Origin: Prochlorococcus marinus XMU1412
GTDB taxonomy: Bacteria > Cyanobacteriota > Cyanobacteriia > PCC-6307 > Cyanobiaceae
DNA: 64,000 nucleotides
Assembly (NCBI RefSeq): GCF_017696315.1
Contig: NZ_JAAORJ010000002.1
Coordinates: 510,895-574,894 of the forward strand
Direction of reading: 5' to 3'
Within the stretch, counting starts at the first letter, position 1, and every line of letters starts with the position of its first letter. The notes under the pieces were generated by a model, which was not told the origin of the DNA, ran no database searches, and saw only the letters and a list, made by a program, of their open reading frames with translations. Below, piece after piece: positions 51,857 through 59,189 of this stretch. The translations under genes were made by a program, and so were the position numbers.

Positions 51857-53269
51857 TTAGTAAATTTTGCTGAGTAAGTGGTCTTTATCAAAACAAGAAT
51901 CTAGTTTATTTTTAAAGTCATTCAAAGCTTCTGTAGATCTTTCTTGATAAGCTTTGTACCTTAATCTTTTATCTTTTATTCTATTAGTAAGTTCTGGAAC
52001 TAAACCAAATGAGGCAGGCATTGGTTGGAATTTATTTTTTTTCTGATTAGACAATATTTGATTTTTATTACTAATAAAATTCATTAAAGAGCCAATCATT
52101 GATTCACTAGGAAAACTTACTGGTTTTTTACCCTTAGCTAATAAGGATGCATTTATTCCTGCAAGTAAGCCCCCGGCAACTGCTGCTGCATAACCTTCCG
52201 TCCCCGTTATTTGACCGGCAGCAAAAAGATTTTCCCTTTTCATAAATTGCAATGTCGGTAAAAGTAATTTTGGAGATTCTAAAAAAGTATTTCTATGCAT
52301 TACTCCAAAGCGTACAAACTCAACCTTCTCTAAACCAGGAATCATCCTAAATATTCTTTTTTGCTCAGACCATTTGAGGTTAGTTTGAAAACCTACCATA
52401 TTTAGTAATTTCCCTTCTAAATCTTCTTTCCTTAATTGGACAACTGCATGAGGTCGCTTTTTTAATCTATTTTCCTTATCAAATAAATCTCCCCATTTTG
52501 GATTCCACAAACCAATAGATTTCAATGGTCCGTATCTCATTGTATCAACTCCTCTTCTAGCAATTTCTTCAATTGGTAAGCAAGCTTCAAAGAAATTAGC
52601 TGATTCTTTCTCAAAGTCTTTTAAATTAGCTTGTTCTCCTTCTATTAGTGCATTTCTGAAATGGATGTAATCATTTTTATCCAAGGGGCAATTTAGATAT
52701 GCCGGATCTCCTTTGTCGTACCTACTAGCTTTAAATACAATCTCTTTATCAATAGTATCTCCATATACAATTGGACTAGCAGCATCAAAAAAATGACAAG
52801 CATCGATACCTGTAAAAGCTTGAATTTCATAAGACAATTCATCAGCAGTTAATGGACCAGTTGCGAGGATCGTTATATTTTCTTTGCTTGGGAGATTCAA
52901 TTGTTCAAATCTCTTAATTTCAATTAAAGGATGATTAGATAAAGCATCAGTCAACGCGATACTAAATTTAGATCTATCAACTGCCAAAGCTCCACCTGCT
53001 GGCACAGCAAATTTGTCTGCTGTTTGAACTATCAATGATTTAAAAATTCTAAGTTCTTTTTGCAATAGACCTGCAGCTCTATCAGGACTTAAAGCTCCAA
53101 AACTATTACTACAAACCAATTCTCCAAATTCACCCGTATGATGAGCTGGAGTTGACTTGATAGGTCTCATTTCAACCAGTTTGACTGGTACACCAGAATT
53201 TGCAACTTGCCAAGCAGCTTCTGATCCTGCAAGACCAGCACCAATAACTATAACTTCTTTATCTAACAA
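51857..53269 (-). CDS. trmFO: Methylenetetrahydrofolate-tRNA-(uracil-5-)-methyltransferase TrmFO
   Basis: FAD/folate-dependent enzyme that makes m5U54 in the tRNA T loop. The 470 residues show [39 protein letters not shown] and [23 protein letters not shown], typical of the family. The start is a TTG at 53269, preceded by an AAGGA inside the end of psbY, so the two overlapping signals suggest coupled translation. A run of low-complexity Lys/Asn residues near 395-415 is lineage typical. Confidence 0.95.
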   Translation of the reverse strand: MLDKEVIVIGAGLAGSEAAWQVANSGVPVKLVEMRPIKSTPAHHTGEFGELVCSNSFGALSPDRAAGLLQKELRIFKSLIVQTADKFAVPAGGALAVDRSKFSIALTDALSNHPLIEIKRFEQLNLPSKENITILATGPLTADELSYEIQAFTGIDACHFFDAASPIVYGDTIDKEIVFKASRYDKGDPAYLNCPLDKNDYIHFRNALIEGEQANLKDFEKESANFFEACLPIEEIARRGVDTMRYGPLKSIGLWNPKWGDLFDKENRLKKRPHAVVQLRKEDLEGKLLNMVGFQTNLKWSEQKRIFRMIPGLEKVEFVRFGVMHRNTFLESPKLLLPTLQFMKRENLFAAGQITGTEGYAAAVAGGLLAGINASLLAKGKKPVSFPSESMIGSLMNFISNKNQILSNQKKNKFQPMPASFGLVPELTNRIKDKRLRYKAYQERSTEALNDFKNKLDSCFDKDHLLSKIY

Positions 53270-53275
53270 ATTGGA

Positions 53276-53392
53276 TTAATCCTTGCCCAAAAAGTCCCTA
53301 TTGAACTGTTCTCTTGCTGGTTTTTGTATATTGAATATAACCCAAGCTAAAGCGGCAATAATGGGTGCAAAAACTACGATTGTTCTAAGCAT
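53276..53392 (-). CDS. psbY: Photosystem II protein Y (PsbY), 38 residues
   Basis: Reading the minus strand from the ATG at 53392 gives a 38-residue peptide, starting [20 protein letters not shown] and ending with a hydrophilic tail. The single membrane span with the pattern RxxVVxxPxxxAxxWxxxNI matches PsbY, a small PSII subunit near cytochrome b559. Stop lies 6 bases before the trmFO start. Too short for routine ORF calling. The name rests on pattern recognition by eye. Confidence 0.75.
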
Positions 53393-53569
53393 TTTAAAAA
53401 TCATATTAACGATTAGATTATTTTAACTTTTAACTGTAAATTTAGAGAGAAATTTTAATTTTTTATTTCATAAGTTAAGAATTGTTTTTCTATTGTTCAA
53501 CTTGAGATAAAAAGTTGTTTTTTTTACCTTAAAAAGGGATAATTCCATATGTACTCAATTTTACAAAAT

Positions 53570-53641
53570 GGGTCGCTAGCTCAGCGGTAGAGCATCCGGC
53601 TTTTAACCGGCTGGTCCTGAGTTCGAATCTCAGGCGACCCA
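53570..53641 (+). tRNA. tRNA-Lys (anticodon TTT)
   Basis: A complete 72-base cloverleaf starting GGGTCGCTAGCTCAGC with acceptor GGGTCGC paired with GCGACCC, anticodon loop CTTTTAA (anticodon TTT), and T-arm GAGTTCGAATCTC. No encoded CCA. It marks the left edge of a small-gene region that runs to the damaged tRNA-Pro. Confidence 0.98.
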
Positions 53642-53914
53642 CATTTTTATTGGGTACATATCCTTAAAAGATAAAAACAATAGATCAAAAATTAAAAATA
53701 AACATATCTTCCTAATTGTGTAGCTTTAAATTTCTTCTATCTATGCTTAATAGACGACAGGTAAAATTATTACTTAATACATTTTTGTAGCAATTCTGTA
53801 AATATTAGGCATTTTTTTTTAAAAAAAATCAAATTCCGCAAAAAAACTAAAAAATACTTTACAAAGCTTCATAATCCCTGTTACAATAATTTATATAGTT
53901 TTTCAATTTTTATC

Positions 53915-54022
53915 ATGACACCTGAAGCAGAACGTTTTAACGGTTGGGCAGCAATGTTAGGTTTCGTTGCAGCAGTTGGCGCGTATGTAACTACTGGACA
54001 AATCATTCCTGGCTGGTTTTAA
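53915..54022 (+). CDS. hli: High-light-inducible protein (Hli), 35 residues
   Basis: Reading from the ATG at 53915 gives a 35-residue protein: MTPEAERFNGWAAMLGFVAA then GAYVTTGQIIPGWF. The ExxNGWAAMLGF core is the chlorophyll-binding motif of Hli/ELIP/SCP proteins, and the product has one membrane span. Hli proteins bind chlorophyll and carotenoid and protect PSII under stress. High-light Prochlorococcus have many copies, often near variable regions or on phages. A strong hairpin with T-run follows at 54092. Too short for routine ORF calling. Confidence 0.93.
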   Translation: MTPEAERFNGWAAMLGFVAAVGAYVTTGQIIPGWF

Positions 54023-54091
54023 ATTCTATTCAAAACGAATTTAAAATAAATTAATAGACATCAATTATTTAATCTAATTGATATTTATAAC

Positions 54092-54153
54092 ATCCTCAAA
54101 TGTTTTTGGAATTTAAGTTTTTAACTTATTTTTCAAAACTTGGGGATTTTTTT
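54092..54153 (+). terminator. Long hairpin terminator downstream of hli
   Basis: ATCCTCAA at 54092-54099 pairs with TTGGGGAT at 54140-54147 (one G-U). Inside, GTTTT/AAAAC and TAAGTT/AACTTA (54114-54119 with 54123-54128, TTT loop) extend the stem to about 20 pairs with small bulges. A seven-T run ends at 54153. It fits a Rho-independent terminator for hli; the region 54023-54335 shows nothing else. Confidence 0.75.
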
Positions 54154-54335
54154 ACAGTAATTAATTAAGAGTTAATTTAATACCCAAAATTATTAGCCAA
54201 AAGCCTAAAGATCTATCAGAAGAATTATCACTGTAGATGTTATGACAATAATAAATCACGTTATATTTCGCTATGTATTTCTAGGCTTGCTTAAAGAAAT
54301 ACCATTTAACAAATTTTTTTTCTGAATTTAATAGT

Positions 54336-54464
54336 TCAAAGTTTCTTATTATCTATATTATCCAAGCATGTAGAACATAATAAGTGACCTTTTTTTCTCC
54401 AAAATGTTTTTGTTGATCTTTCTATATCCTTTTTACATATTAAACATTTAAAAATTGGAGACAT
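54336..54464 (-). CDS. Small zinc-ribbon protein, 42 residues
   Basis: Reading the minus strand from the ATG at 54464 gives MSPIFKCLICKKDIERSTKT then a short linker and a second pair, CSTC, before the end. Two CxxC pairs 20 residues apart form a four-Cys zinc site (C7, C10, C30, C33). The function is unknown; such small ribbons bind nucleic acid or protein. Too short for routine ORF calling. No Shine-Dalgarno is obvious. Confidence 0.6.
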   Translation of the reverse strand: MSPIFKCLICKKDIERSTKTFWRKKGHLLCSTCLDNIDNKKL

Positions 54465-54616
54465 TCAAATCACCATTCAGAATAAGAGTTTTCCTTCTGA
54501 TTATTAAAATAGAAGCTAACTTAACATATAATAATAAAAAAAAATTTCCAGAGCATTTTTATTTAAAAACATTTTATTTTAAATTGTAAAAAATTAATTA
54601 TTTTTAGAAATTTTCC

Positions 54617-54648
54617 AAAAAAAAAGATCTGCTATAAAGCAGATCTTT
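54617..54648 (-). terminator. Rho-independent terminator of the porin gene
   Basis: AAAGATCTGCT (54623-54633) and AGCAGATCTTT (54638-54648) form a perfect 11-bp stem with a four-base loop. Read on the minus strand it is followed by nine T residues (54625-54617), directly downstream of the porin stop at 54679. A strong intrinsic terminator. Confidence 0.9.
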
Positions 54649-54678
54649 CTTTGTGTGTAGTTTTTACTAATTAAATAA

Positions 54679-55770
54679 TTAGAAAGAGAATGAAGTTTTA
54701 ACAGCTATTCCTGTTAAATCATCACCAGATGTCTCCTGAATAAATACACCAGGTGTAATAGTCATGGCATCATTTACTGGATAAGAGTAAGACGCTTCAT
54801 ATACAAGATACTCTGTTGCAGAGTCAGCATAAAGTGCATCAGTTGCTGCAGCAATGTTTACTGAACCAGGACCAACTTCTGGGAAACTTAGACCAAAGAA
54901 GTATCCAGATTTTTCAGTAGTTCCATCATCTGAAGTTTCAAAACCAACACTTAGGCTTGCTAAATCAAAAGTGTAGTAACCGTTAACACCCCAGAATGAT
55001 TTTGAATCAGTGCCTGATCCCATATCATCAGATACGTATGCAACAGCTACTCCGTAACTGTCTGCTGAATAAGCAGCGTTAACACCGAATGCGTCAGCGT
55101 TATCACCTAAGATTTCACTTTGTCCGGATGTTACTCCACCAGCTAGTGAGAATCCAGAATCAAATGCATAACCTATAGCTGCAGTAACGCCTTTACCACC
55201 TGCACCCATAGAGTTACCAGTACCACAGTCGTCTGGTGTCATATCAGTGAATGAACTATAAGTACAAGCTCCTGTAAATGCAGTACTTAAATCAGTTGAA
55301 TCACCAACAATCATTGTTGCCCCACCAAGAGGGAATGAATAAGTAACGCCATCAACAGTTAGGCTAGTTCCGGTATCGAAACCCATTTTTCCGCCCATAG
55401 TTGATGCTGTTGCACTACCGTTATCAATAGCTATATCAAGTGAATCTTCACCTGTGAAACTTGTTGATAAACCGATGTTAAATTGGAAGTCGAAGCTTGT
55501 TGATTCGTTAGAATTGTCTCCAGTGTCTCCAGCACCGTCTACAGCACCTAAAACAGCGTCAACGCTAAATGATGCGGTAGTTGTTTCTGAAAAACTACCA
55601 GCTTCAAAGTTGTTTAGTCTAGCTTCTAAACCGTCTACACGGCTATTTGTAACTGCAATTTCTTCTGCAGCATTGAAGTCATTAATAGTGACTTCGTTCG
55701 CAGTCGCTGCAATAGGCGCTAAAAGGCCTAATGTTGCAGGAGCTACGAGCAAGCTCTTGAAAAGCTTCAT
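54679..55770 (-). CDS. Outer-membrane porin-like protein
   Basis: I start the gene at 55770, where MKLFKSLLVAPATLGLLAP begins a clean signal peptide (cut after ATA/ANE); an upstream in-frame ATG at 55833 would only add a non-signal extension. After a short helical region (RVDGLEARLNNF), the rest is beta-rich with many Gly/Thr/Ser strands and ends in Phe (VKTSFSF), the typical outer-membrane barrel signature. It has about 363 residues and lacks the SLH domain seen in most cyanobacterial porins. One disulfide-type Cys pair (CTYSSFTDMTPDDC) is present. Followed by a strong terminator. Confidence 0.8.
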   Translation of the reverse strand: MKLFKSLLVAPATLGLLAPIAATANEVTINDFNAAEEIAVTNSRVDGLEARLNNFEAGSFSETTTASFSVDAVLGAVDGAGDTGDNSNESTSFDFQFNIGLSTSFTGEDSLDIAIDNGSATASTMGGKMGFDTGTSLTVDGVTYSFPLGGATMIVGDSTDLSTAFTGACTYSSFTDMTPDDCGTGNSMGAGGKGVTAAIGYAFDSGFSLAGGVTSGQSEILGDNADAFGVNAAYSADSYGVAVAYVSDDMGSGTDSKSFWGVNGYYTFDLASLSVGFETSDDGTTEKSGYFFGLSFPEVGPGSVNIAAATDALYADSATEYLVYEASYSYPVNDAMTITPGVFIQETSGDDLTGIAVKTSFSF

Positions 55771-55951
55771 AAATTTCCTCACACGAAATTTAAAGTACAC
55801 CTCAAGATAGTGTATTTGGGTATACAAAATCAAGTGTTAACCGATACATTTTTGAATAATATGTGCCACTTTTTAAACTTATACAGTAAGTTTTCTTTTA
55901 CATAAATTAATCAATCTTTTAGTATTTTTTACTAAATACTGATTTTGAAAA

Positions 55952-56125
55952 TCATATTTTTTTTGAAATTTTGAAAGAAACTTTTTCTGTTTTGTATTTT
56001 TTCTTCTTTTTATTGTCAACTGCATCTACGTACCATCCTGAAGCCAACCTAGTGTCAATTTCTTCGTAGCTTTCTTTTTGATTTAACTTACTTAAAGATT
56101 TCTTTTTATAATCCATAATTCTCAT
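55952..56125 (-). CDS. Small basic hypothetical protein, 57 residues
   Basis: Minus-strand reading frame from an ATG at 56125, starting MRIMDYKKKSLSKL and with a middle segment EEIDTRLASGWYVDAVDNKK followed by a Lys-rich tail. A second ATG lies at codon 4. The aromatic, acidic middle and basic ends read as a real coding pattern, but no family is known to me. Lies upstream of the porin on the same strand. Absent from standard ORF calling because of its size. Confidence 0.5.
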   Translation of the reverse strand: MRIMDYKKKSLSKLNQKESYEEIDTRLASGWYVDAVDNKKKKKYKTEKVSFKISKKI

Positions 56126-56338
56126 GTTTTAATTTAATAAAAAAAATATAGCATTTAAATATAATTTGAGCAGTAAATTAATTTAGTTAAAAGTTATTAA
56201 AGGGATTTTGAAATTTTTTCTTTTAGGTTTTACTTACCTGAAATCTTTAGAAAAAAGAAAAAAAAACTTTTTTCCCCTCAACAGAAAAAATAATTAGTTA
56301 TATTTTTTTTAATTTAAACCTGAGGAGCACAAGGTCAA

Positions 56339-56443
56339 ATGACTCAACTAAATCTTATCGTGAATTCTTTACCTAGAGATCTACTTGAATTCGTATTTTT
56401 TATTGCAGTTGGTTTCACAGCTGGATCAGTAGGAATCATTTAA
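56339..56443 (+). CDS. Small single-span membrane peptide, 34 residues
   Basis: Starts MTQLNLIVNSLPRDLLEFVF and ends with GFTAGSVGII. An AGGAG motif sits ten or so bases upstream, so translation is likely. One hydrophobic span (about 16-34). It resembles small photosystem or Hli-associated peptides only in size and layout; I cannot name it. The 213-base spacer before it holds AT-rich sequence without a recognisable element. Confidence 0.55.
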   Translation: MTQLNLIVNSLPRDLLEFVFFIAVGFTAGSVGII

Positions 56444-56562
56444 ATTCAATCTATTAACTTCTATTTTTTTATAAAATTTAAATTAGAAAAAAATAATTTG
56501 TTATCAAACACCTTTTAATAAAGAACAATACTTATTAGTAAAAATTTAAGTACTCGTTCTCT

Positions 56563-57096
56563 TCAAAGTGAAATAATTGAGTCTACCGGAAAATCAAGTT
56601 TTGATCTACCTTTCAATTTATTCAACTCTACAACTGTTATTAAACCTAGTATTTCCTTCCTTTGATCTTTAAGTAACCTTGAGACACAATTAACTGTTCC
56701 TCCTGTAGCTAACAAGTCATCGACTATCACGAAAGAATTGAATTTTTTCAGGGCACTACTTTGTATTGAAAGAGAATTTTTTCCATATTCCAAATCATAT
56801 TCTCTCGTTAATATATTTCCTGGTAGCTTTCCCGGTTTTCGTGCAACTATCATAGGTTTCGATGATTTTAAAGCAACTGCAGAACCAAAAATAAATCCCC
56901 TCGCATCTATGGAAATTATTGCTTCAGCATTTTTTAAAATTTGATTAGAAGACATTTTTAAAATAAGGTCCTGAAAAATATCTGGATATTGAAGAATTTC
57001 TAAAACGTCTTTAAAAAAAATACCTTTTTTTGGAAAATCCTTATAAGTGAGAATCAAATCTTCTAATTTTTTCATACTTCTAAGTCTCGAAAGCAA
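56563..57096 (-). CDS. apt: Adenine phosphoribosyltransferase
   Basis: Salvages adenine to AMP with PRPP. The 177-residue frame has the PRPP motif SFVIVDDLLATGGTVNC, AIISIDARGFIFGSAVA and ARKPGKLPGN, all typical. An in-frame ATG at 57075 gives the more usual N-terminus MKKLEDLILTYKDFPKKGI and may be the true start. It is the last core-type gene before the interrupted tRNA-Pro, 245 bases away; that spacer shows no gene. Confidence 0.95.
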   Translation of the reverse strand: MLSRLRSMKKLEDLILTYKDFPKKGIFFKDVLEILQYPDIFQDLILKMSSNQILKNAEAIISIDARGFIFGSAVALKSSKPMIVARKPGKLPGNILTREYDLEYGKNSLSIQSSALKKFNSFVIVDDLLATGGTVNCVSRLLKDQRKEILGLITVVELNKLKGRSKLDFPVDSIISL

Positions 57097-57341
57097 TGCA
57101 AATGCATATCCTTGTGGAATTCAATTTATATTATAGATATCTCGCAATTTAAAAAATTTCAAAGCCAACTTTTAAATAATGTAATTTCTTGATTTGGATA
57201 AACTAATTTATAAGATTAATGAAACTTTTTTTCATTAAAATAATAACTAAATTCATTTTCTAGCCTCAAAAATGATTTTTTATAAAAAATTTACGAATTT
57301 AGTCTTTTATAGATGACTGTTATGAACTAAGATCTTATAGG

Positions 57342-57385
57342 CGGGGCGTGGCGCAGCTTGGTAGCGCGGGTGCTTTGGGAGCATC
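57342..57385 (+). pseudogene. 5' half of tRNA-Pro (anticodon TGG), 3' half missing
   Basis: The segment starts CGGGGCGTGGCGCAGC and has the acceptor 5' strand, a full D-arm (GCGC/GCGC), and an anticodon arm GGTGC-TTTGGGA-GCATC with anticodon TGG. From 57386 the sequence should give a variable loop, T-arm and acceptor 3' strand. It does not: no GTTCRANNC T-loop and no CGCCCCG partner is found up to at least 58400 or anywhere later in the window. So the gene is broken just after the anticodon stem, at what looks like an insertion junction. The remaining half is probably past 64000, or the gene is a duplicate. Confidence 0.85.
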
Positions 57386-57452
57386 CACCCTCAGAACATA
57401 AAGTATTGCAGTAACTAGGATAAGCGTTTTCATAATTCACCCTTGTACGCAT

Positions 57453-58175
57453 ATGTACGCAAATTTATCCAAAACAATCAAAGAATTTGATGTTTCCTAC
57501 CGCAAAGGTAGAGCCAAAATATCAGATCAAGAGTTTGACTCATTAGTAAGGAATTTAAAAAGGATTGATCCTAACAATTCCTACTTTCACCAAAACAAAG
57601 TACTGCCTTCAATGGGCAATGGTAACTATGAGGAGTTCTTAGAAACTCTTCTTCCAGTCACAAGATTGATCCTTACACCAAAGATTGATGGATGTGCTGT
57701 TGGTCTTATGTACTCCAAAGGAAAGCTTATTAAAGGAATTACTCGAAAAGGTAAGGACAAAACAGAAGCATTAAAAACAATAGAAAATATTCCTCATAAA
57801 TTGCCTATTAATATATACATCCAAATTAGAGGTGAACTATATGGTCATGGTTTAATACCAACCAAGTCTCAAGCTTTAGCGGGTGGTCATCTTAGAAAGA
57901 AAATTCCTACAGGAGAAGGATTATCTTTTTGTAGTTTTGAAATCCTAAATTCAGAACTAAACAAACATACGCAACTAATACAACTTAAGAAACTAGGTTT
58001 TGAAGTTCCAGAACATATATTTACTAATTATTTAAGTGAAGTAGATATATATAGAAAGCTTTGGTTAGAAGGAAAGCTATTTTCTTCATATCCAATGGAT
58101 GGATTTGTATTAACTGTAAATAGTAGAAAATTGCAGAAACAGCTTTATCAATATCAATATGCAATCAAATGTTGA
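57453..58175 (+). CDS. NAD+-dependent DNA ligase-like protein, adenylation domain only
   Basis: The 240 residues align by eye with LigA domains Ia and adenylation. Ia: SYRKGRAKISDQEFDSLV matches the NMN-binding YH...D..YD block, keeping Tyr, both Asp, but with His changed to Arg, Tyr to Phe, and one residue deleted. Adenylation: KIDG with nucleophile K77, TRKGK, IRGEL (126-128), MDGFVLTVNS (215-224) and the final motif Lys K239, directly before the stop. OB-fold, Zn, HhH and BRCT domains are absent. Such a stand-alone adenylation domain can self-adenylate in LigA but needs other domains to seal nicks. It is the first gene after the tRNA junction. Start lies in a TGTACGCA direct repeat with no good Shine-Dalgarno. 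Confidence 0.75.
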   Translation: MYANLSKTIKEFDVSYRKGRAKISDQEFDSLVRNLKRIDPNNSYFHQNKVLPSMGNGNYEEFLETLLPVTRLILTPKIDGCAVGLMYSKGKLIKGITRKGKDKTEALKTIENIPHKLPINIYIQIRGELYGHGLIPTKSQALAGGHLRKKIPTGEGLSFCSFEILNSELNKHTQLIQLKKLGFEVPEHIFTNYLSEVDIYRKLWLEGKLFSSYPMDGFVLTVNSRKLQKQLYQYQYAIKC

Positions 58176-58369
58176 TAGGTGTTGTCATAACAAAACCTCA
58201 CACATGCCGATATATCTCTATTTAAGGGGTTGTCACTAGATCTAACTCTTCCTAACATGCCTACAACACTCAGTTGAGAACAGGCTTCATCCTAATCACT
58301 AACACCGAGAGTTTATACCTTATCTTTATACGTTATGAAATTCCACACACTTTCTAAAGGAGACACTCT

Positions 58370-58603
58370 ATGTTTACTAAAAAATGGCTCACAGCAGCTG
58401 AGACCGCCAACATTCTTGCTTTCTCAGAAGCAACACTAAGAAGACTTAGACAAGGAAAAGTCTTTAAAGCGGGAGTACATTACAGAAGGAAATTTGCGGG
58501 AAATCATAATAGTCCAATTCTTTATGACATAGAACTATGTGAAGCTGCCCTAAAGGAGAGAGATGCTAGGGATGCAAGAGAACTAGAACTAGCGAGGGGC
58601 TAA
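58370..58603 (+). CDS. AlpA/excisionase-like HTH protein
   Basis: A 77-residue DNA-binding protein with a winged-helix N-terminus: WLTAAETANILAFSEATLRRLRQGKVFKAGVHYRR, as in excisionase/AlpA proteins, and a charged C-terminal helix. AAGGAG lies eight bases before the ATG. Satellites use such proteins to control excision or the early promoter. The 194-base spacer upstream (58176-58369) has no gene; it carries two TTATAC repeats 9 bases apart near 58310-58335 that might be a promoter or operator. Confidence 0.75.
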   Translation: MFTKKWLTAAETANILAFSEATLRRLRQGKVFKAGVHYRRKFAGNHNSPILYDIELCEAALKERDARDARELELARG

Positions 58604-58605
58604 TA

Positions 58606-58785
58606 ATGACAAACAAAAAAAATGACTCTCACGCCAATGAGAGCCAAAAAGATTTTGCTGCTTTCAATTTAACATTTAATCAAAGTCAATTTTCAAAGCA
58701 CTTAATATTAAGTTGGTGCAAAGAGTTAGAGGGCGTAACTGAAGACAAATTCAAAAAGATCCAAGGTTGGAGATGGTGGCAATAA
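58606..58785 (+). CDS. Hypothetical protein, 59 residues
   Basis: Frame from ATG 58606 begins MTNKKNDSHANESQKDFAAF and ends KKIQGWRWWQ, with a basic/aromatic tail. GAGGGG lies upstream in the end of the HTH gene. Its stop TAA overlaps the next ATG (TAATG), so the downstream gene is probably translated by coupling. Function unknown. Too short for routine ORF calling. Confidence 0.55.
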   Translation: MTNKKNDSHANESQKDFAAFNLTFNQSQFSKHLILSWCKELEGVTEDKFKKIQGWRWWQ

Positions 58786-59189
58786 TGGAAAAAATGACTA
58801 TGGAGGAAAAATACAGAGATTGGCAGAGAAGGTATCGTGCAACCTTTCGTTATGATGATCAATTCTGTAATTGGCTTAAGTTGGGTTTTGTTAAACCAAT
58901 AACACCAAAGTATTTAAAAGAATACCAAATACAACTTGCTCTAGTTATAGAAATGAAAGAAGTCAAAACTCCTTGGAGTGGTGAACCAGAAGACCATAGA
59001 TACCATGGTAATGGTGGCAAGTATCATTATATTTTCCAAGAAGAGCGAGAGAAAATTTACGCTAAAGCAAGAGAAGAAACTAGACGTAGATATAGCAAAG
59101 TAACTCAAGGACATACACCCGCGAAGAGAAAGCCTTATAGATCAATTACAAATAATCCACCTAGAAGGAAGACTATCTATCGTGACTAA
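58785..59189 (+). CDS. Hypothetical island protein, basic C-terminus
   Basis: I choose the ATG at 58785, which overlaps the previous stop, over an in-frame ATG at 58767. The ~134-residue protein has an aromatic-rich N-terminal part (YRDWQRRYRATFRYDDQFCNWL), a Gly/His/Asp segment (PEDHRYHGNGGKYHYI), and a strongly basic tail (PAKRKPYRS...RRKTIYRD). No known motif. The tail suggests nucleic-acid binding. Its end overlaps the start of vapE by eight bases, which makes an operon with the upstream gene and vapE likely. Confidence 0.6.
   Translation: MEKMTMEEKYRDWQRRYRATFRYDDQFCNWLKLGFVKPITPKYLKEYQIQLALVIEMKEVKTPWSGEPEDHRYHGNGGKYHYIFQEEREKIYAKAREETRRRYSKVTQGHTPAKRKPYRSITNNPPRRKTIYRD

Noticed and set aside
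58176..58369. GTGTTGT (58179) and ACAACAC (58263) inverted repeat
   Set aside because: Only seven bases and nearly 80 apart in an AT-rich spacer; not enough to call a structure.
57342..58400. A tRNA-Pro interrupted by an intron
   Set aside because: No 3' half with T-arm and matching acceptor strand is found downstream in the window; cyanobacterial introns are group I inside the anticodon loop, and here the whole anticodon arm is intact.
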